DNA of 8,119 nt. Source: Anaerolineaceae bacterium (GTDB taxonomy: Bacteria; Chloroflexota; Anaerolineae; Anaerolineales; Villigracilaceae). Every line of letters starts with the position of its first letter. Within the stretch, counting starts at the first letter, position 1. Of this stretch, positions 6,142 to 8,119 are shown one piece after another. The stretch lies in contig VFKQ01000314.1 of the NCBI GenBank assembly GCA_009885445.1, forward strand, positions 1 through 8,119. Reading direction: 5' to 3'. The notes beneath the pieces are model-generated. The model was not told the DNA's origin, did no database searches, and worked only from the letters and a program-made list of their open reading frames with translations. The translations under genes and the position numbers were made by a program.

Positions 6142-6248
6142 TTTTCACCGCGAAGAAACAAAGGCCGTGAAGTTTTTGAATTTCGCGAAGGCTCTCCTTC
6201 GCGTTCTCTTTAAAATCTTCGCGCTCTTGGCGGTCTTCGCGGTGAAAA
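6142..6248 (+). repeat. Palindrome-ended repeat, copy A (about 107 bp)
   Basis: The ends are perfect 15-bp inverted repeats: TTTTCACCGCGAAGA at 6142-6156 and TCTTCGCGGTGAAAA at 6234-6248. The interior holds several shorter TTCGCG/CGCGAA words. A second copy of almost the same length lies at 6670-6775 in opposite orientation. Read as its reverse complement, that copy shares CACCGCGAAGAAAC, TTCGCGTTCTCT and CTTCGCGGTGAAAA in register with this one. The element has no coding capacity and looks like a small non-autonomous (MITE- or REP-like) element. Its right end lies 12 bp before the fmdB -10 box. Confidence 0.75.
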
Positions 6249-6259
6249 GGTTTTTTGGG

Positions 6260-6271
6260 TAAAATGTAGAC
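6260..6271 (+). promoter_or_regulatory. -10 box giving a leaderless fmdB-type transcript
   Basis: TAAAAT (6260-6265) is followed by GTAGAC and the ATG at 6272, again 6 nt. No Shine-Dalgarno sequence precedes the ATG. A -35 at 17-18 bp would fall in the right terminal repeat of copy A (TTCGCG at 6236-6241), so the repeat may have supplied or displaced promoter sequence. Confidence 0.5.
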
Positions 6272-6667
6272 ATGCCCACTTATGATTATGTTTGCGAGAA
6301 GTGCAGTACGCGCTTCGACGTGTTTATGACTTACGCCGAATATGGCGCGCGACCTGTGGCTTGCACGAATTGCGGGAGCAGTCAAGTCCGCCGACGAATG
6401 ACGCGCGTACGAATTGCAAAATCGGAGGAGTCGCGCATGGATGGTATGGAAAGCGAACTCGGCAATCTCGAAGGTTTGGAGAACGACCCGCAAGCGCTCG
6501 GGCGCATGATGCGCAAAATGGGACATGCGATCGGCGAAGACCGTCCGCCGGAGTTTGACGATGTGGTCGAGCGACTCGAGTCTGGTCAAAGCCCCGAGCA
6601 GATCGAGTCTGCGATGCCTGAGTTGGGGAAGATGGCTGAGGATGCAGGTGGGAATGACGACCTATAA
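6272..6667 (+). CDS. FmdB-family zinc-ribbon protein
   Basis: This is a small protein with the N-terminal zinc ribbon of the FmdB/CxxC_CxxC_SSSS family. MPTYDYVCEKC opens the protein with Cys8 and Cys11, and the second pair is Cys31 and Cys34 in ACTNCGSSQVRRRM. The four cysteines are expected to bind one zinc ion. The rest (residues 50-131) is acidic and Met/Glu-rich with predicted helical character (RMMRKMGHAIGEDRPPEFDDVVERLE) and has no motif I recognise. Bacterial members are annotated as putative regulatory proteins after FmdB of Methylophilus methylotrophus, but the molecular role is not established. At 131 aa it is longer than the minimal 70-100 aa family members. It starts at an ATG with no Shine-Dalgarno, stands alone, and is flanked on both sides by the inverted repeats A and B. 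Confidence 0.88.
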   Translation: MPTYDYVCEKCSTRFDVFMTYAEYGARPVACTNCGSSQVRRRMTRVRIAKSEESRMDGMESELGNLEGLENDPQALGRMMRKMGHAIGEDRPPEFDDVVERLESGQSPEQIESAMPELGKMAEDAGGNDDL

Positions 6668-6669
6668 AC

Positions 6670-6775
6670 TTTTCACCGCGAAGAAGGAAAGCCCGCGAAG
6701 GTTCATAGAGAACGCGAAGAATCCCTTCGTGGCCTTAATAAAAATTCGCGCACTTCGTTTCTTCGCGGTGAGAAA
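6670..6775 (-). repeat. Palindrome-ended repeat, copy B (about 106 bp, inverted to copy A)
   Basis: TCACCGCGAAGAA (6673-6685) pairs perfectly with TTCTTCGCGGTGA (6759-6771), and the outer TTTT/AAA extends the match with one inserted G. The copy begins 3 bp after the fmdB stop. Its reverse complement aligns along its length with copy A, best at both ends and in a central TTCGCGTTCTCT. The interior has diverged considerably, so the copies are not recent duplicates. Confidence 0.75.
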
Positions 6776-6779
6776 ATAA

Positions 6780-6810
6780 AAAATCCCCAGTCACGTGGAC
6801 TGGGGATTTT
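6780..6810. terminator. Bidirectional intrinsic terminator
   Basis: AAAATCCCCAGTC (6780-6792) and GACTGGGGATTTT (6798-6810) form a perfect 13-bp stem with a 5-nt loop. On the minus strand the stem is followed by a T-rich tract (complement of 6772-6783), fitting the RRM gene that ends at 6819. On the plus strand it ends in TTTTGTG and can serve the fmdB-type gene. Confidence 0.88.
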
Positions 6811-6818
6811 GTGTTGAC

Positions 6819-7190
6819 CTAGTAGCCGCCGCGGCGCTGGCCGCCGCCGCGATCACCGCCGCGGTTTCCACCACCGCCACGATTGCCGCCGCCCCCGCCC
6901 CCGTAGCCGCCGCGTCCACCACCACCACCGCCGCCGCCTTCTTCACGCGGACGGGCAATGCTGACGCGCAAGTCGCGTCCGCCCATGTCGCGGCCATTGA
7001 TGTCGGTGATGGCCTTTTGGGCATCCTCCGCGCTGGCCATTTCGATGAAGGCAAAGCCTTTTGAGCGGCCTGTTTCGCGATCTTTGATGATCGCCACCGA
7101 GGTCACGGTGCCTGCCGCTGAGAAGATGGAGTTCAACTCATCTTCTGTGGCTGAGTAGGGCAGGTTTCCAACGTACAACTTCGATTCCAT
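6819..7190 (-). CDS. RRM-domain RNA-binding protein with glycine-rich tail
   Basis: A 123-aa single-RRM protein that binds single-stranded RNA, resembling the cold-inducible Rbp proteins of cyanobacteria and other bacteria. RNP2 is LYVGNL at residues 5-10 and RNP1 is KGFAFIEM at 44-51, with the aromatic residues Tyr6, Phe45 and Phe47 in the stacking positions. The domain ends near residue 82 (RVSIARP). The tail (84-123) is almost all Gly with interspersed Arg and Tyr, including RGG repeats, and ends QRRGGY. I chose the ATG at 7190 because AGGAGA lies just upstream (7200-7195) and the protein then starts directly with the RRM; the frame is open further upstream to 7358, but that part has no RRM-like content. 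A 7-bp hairpin precedes the ribosome-binding site. It is a single-gene unit with its own terminator. Role in cold adaptation or RNA chaperoning is inferred from the family. Confidence 0.93.
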   Translation of the reverse strand: MESKLYVGNLPYSATEDELNSIFSAAGTVTSVAIIKDRETGRSKGFAFIEMASAEDAQKAITDINGRDMGGRDLRVSIARPREEGGGGGGGGRGGYGGGGGGNRGGGGNRGGDRGGGQRRGGY

Positions 7191-7204
7191 ACTTCTCCTA
7201 ATTG

Positions 7205-7221
7205 GGTCCGCCGAGCGGACC
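7205..7221 (-). promoter_or_regulatory. Hairpin in the leader of the RRM gene
   Basis: On the minus strand GGTCCGC (7221-7215) and GCGGACC (7211-7205) form a perfect 7-bp stem with a TCG loop. It ends 4 nt before the AGGAGA ribosome-binding site at 7200-7195. Its position suggests control of ribosome access or mRNA stability. Cold-inducible RNA-binding protein genes often have long structured leaders, but no thermosensor function is shown here. Confidence 0.5.
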
Positions 7222-7286
7222 AGTGAAAGTGCAGGCGTTCGTGACCTCAAACGAGAATCAGGCAAACCCCTGTGACGGTGATGCTG

Positions 7287-7292
7287 AGTATA
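7287..7292 (-). promoter_or_regulatory. Possible -10 box for the RRM gene
   Basis: On the minus strand TATACT (7292-7287) would start transcription near 7280 and give a leader of about 90 nt before the ATG at 7190. No clear -35 hexamer is present at 16-18 bp, so this is tentative. Apart from this and the hairpin at 7205-7221, I see nothing else in 7191-7352. Confidence 0.3.
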
Positions 7293-7352
7293 ACACTCGA
7301 GTTGCGGAAAGGGTTTCGGTTTTTGGGCGTGGAAATGGGGTCGGGGAGGCGG

Positions 7353-7381
7353 TTGCATTCCCTTTGGAAAAACGGTAAGAT
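7353..7381 (+). promoter_or_regulatory. Promoter of the MNT/HEPN pair
   Basis: TTGCAT (7353-7358) and TAAGAT (7376-7381) are separated by exactly 17 bp, a good match to the housekeeping-type promoter layout. The predicted transcript start is near 7388, leaving a leader of about 12 nt that holds AGGA (7388-7391) 8 nt before the ATG at 7400. Confidence 0.55.
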
Positions 7382-7399
7382 AAAGCCAGGAACAATCCC

Positions 7400-7723
7400 A
7401 TGCCCACGAGTATCAAGAAAATCCTGCGCGAATTGAAAAAAGGACTGGCCGCCATTTACGGCGACCAGTTGAAAGCCGTGATTCTGTTTGGCTCCTACGC
7501 GCGCGGCGATGCGCATCCGCCTGATTCGGATATTGACGTGCTGATCGTGTTGAAGGGCGAATTTGATTATTGGGAACAGGATAAACGCTCAGAGGAATTC
7601 ATTTCTGCGCTGTGCCTGGAAAATGATGTGCTCATCTCGGCCAAACTTGCTTCAGAAACGAAATATTCCGAAAGTAAAATGCCACTTTATATCAATGTGC
7701 GTAGAGAGGGCCTGGCAGTATGA
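7400..7723 (+). CDS. MNT-type nucleotidyltransferase (probable antitoxin partner of the HEPN protein)
   Basis: A minimal nucleotidyltransferase of the polymerase-beta superfamily, 107 aa. The motif LFGSYARGDAHPPDSDIDVL (residues 29-48) has the Gly31-Ser32 pair and the two metal-binding aspartates Asp44 and Asp46. Asp76 in ENDVLIS is the likely third acidic residue. The spacing from Ser32 to Asp44 is 11 residues, one more than the usual GSx10DxD. In the characterised MntA/HepT systems the MNT protein adds AMP to the HEPN toxin and so neutralises it. The residues needed for catalysis appear present, so this one may be active. The gene has its own promoter and a ribosome-binding site (AGGA, 8 nt before ATG). 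Its stop overlaps the HEPN start by 4 nt. A role other than toxin-antitoxin, such as transfer to another substrate, cannot be excluded. Confidence 0.88.
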   Translation: MPTSIKKILRELKKGLAAIYGDQLKAVILFGSYARGDAHPPDSDIDVLIVLKGEFDYWEQDKRSEEFISALCLENDVLISAKLASETKYSESKMPLYINVRREGLAV

Positions 7724-8106
7724 TCACACCCGCGATTGAGCATTTCATAAAACTGGCGGATGAAAGCCATGAAGTTGCAAAGAAATTGATTGAAACGGGC
7801 CATCCTCGCTTTTCAGCCGCGCAAACGTATTACACGATCTTCTATCTGGCTCAAGCAATGTTGCTGACAAAAGAATTAACTTTCTCGAGTCATTCTGCGG
7901 TGGTTGCGGCGTATGGCAAGGAGTTTGCAAAAACGGGCTTGCTTGATCTGAAGTTTCATCGCTACATCATTCAAGCGCAGAAACTCCGCCAAACCGGGCA
8001 TTATGGCGACGAAGGCGAAGAAGTGACAGAGGAGCAGGCGTTGGAATCCTTTCAATGGGCGATGGAATTCATCGAAGCCGTGAAAGCGTATTTGGGCAAA
8101 ACGTAA
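7720..8106 (+). CDS. HEPN-domain protein (probable toxin of the MNT/HEPN pair)
   Basis: A 128-aa all-helical HEPN protein of the kind paired with MNT nucleotidyltransferases. Family-typical features include the helix SAAQTYYTIFYLAQAMLL (residues 32-49), the SSHSAVVAAYGKEF block (56-69) and the C-terminal helix ending FIEAVKAYLG. HEPN toxins are RNases with an RX4-6H active site. Here the matching region reads KLRQTGHYGDE (88-98), giving Arg90, His94 and Tyr95 with only three residues between Arg and His, so it deviates from the RX4HXY motif of HepT. This resembles the HEPN subgroup with an 'LRxxADYGD' motif, which may be catalytically weak or non-RNase. The ATG at 7720 overlaps the MNT stop (ATGA), implying coupled translation. 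Order is MNT first, HEPN second. Toxicity is an inference from the pairing and has not been shown. Confidence 0.85.
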   Translation: MITPAIEHFIKLADESHEVAKKLIETGHPRFSAAQTYYTIFYLAQAMLLTKELTFSSHSAVVAAYGKEFAKTGLLDLKFHRYIIQAQKLRQTGHYGDEGEEVTEEQALESFQWAMEFIEAVKAYLGKT

Positions 8107-8119
8107 AGCAGGGACATCA

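Noticed and set aside
5474..6262. 262-aa plus-strand frame
   Set aside because: Antisense shadow of gmk; Phe/Val/Asp-rich with no motif.
6065..6589. N-terminal extension of guanylate kinase up to an upstream start at 6589
   Set aside because: It would run antisense through the fmdB-type gene, repeat A and two hairpins, and it lacks family similarity. The ATG at 6064 places the P-loop where the family has it.
6142..6775. CRISPR array
   Set aside because: Only two inverted, 106-bp, diverged copies with a gene between them; no short regularly spaced direct repeats or cas genes.
7191..7358. Upstream extension of the RRM protein (start at 7358)
   Set aside because: The extension has no RRM-like content, while AGGAGA sits correctly before the ATG at 7190 and the RNP2 motif follows at once.
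1..8119. tRNA or rRNA genes
   Set aside because: No cloverleaf-like or rRNA-like sequence noticed on either strand by eye.

Overview
The window looks like a chromosomal segment of a Chloroflexota bacterium, probably class Anaerolineae. This is inferred from the moderately high GC, the lipoprotein-type family 5 solute-binding protein with a Pro/Thr/Ala linker after the lipobox, an RRM protein with a glycine-rich tail, an MNT/HEPN pair, and multicopy-looking 'CACCGCGAAG' elements. No marker gene here proves the taxonomy.

Layout: (1) 1-572, minus strand: mobA, cut by the left edge. (2) 573-760: divergent intergenic region with a minus-strand -10 box for mobA, a plus-strand terminator-like hairpin, a plus-strand TATAAT and a possible 22-aa leader peptide. 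(3) 761-4607, plus strand: a peptide-type ABC importer made of a solute-binding lipoprotein and two permeases (DppB/DppC types). No ATPase genes follow; a strong bidirectional terminator closes the operon at 4614-4651. (4) 6064-4659, minus strand: guanylate kinase (gmk) followed by a rhomboid protease with a 4-nt overlap. (5) 6065-6810: an fmdB-type zinc-ribbon gene on the plus strand, bracketed by two inverted copies of a roughly 106-bp palindrome-ended repeat, with two further hairpins beside the first copy, and a bidirectional terminator at the end. (6) 7190-6819, minus strand: RRM RNA-binding protein with an RGG-like tail and a structured leader. (7) 7400-8106, plus strand: an MNT nucleotidyltransferase and HEPN protein pair with a 4-nt overlap, a probable toxin-antitoxin-type module.

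The most unusual item is the solute-binding protein. Its sequence blocks occur in the wrong order. The mature protein starts with what is normally the second part of a family 5 binding protein (about residues 66-447) and ends with what is normally its N-terminal part (about residues 452-569). The signal peptide stays at the front. The total content is about that of one complete binding protein, so this reads as a natural circular permutation, not a truncation.

A second recurring theme is start-site architecture. mobA, gmk and fmdB each have a TANAAT-type -10 hexamer exactly 6 nt before the ATG, which predicts leaderless mRNAs. The RRM and MNT genes have Shine-Dalgarno-like leaders instead.
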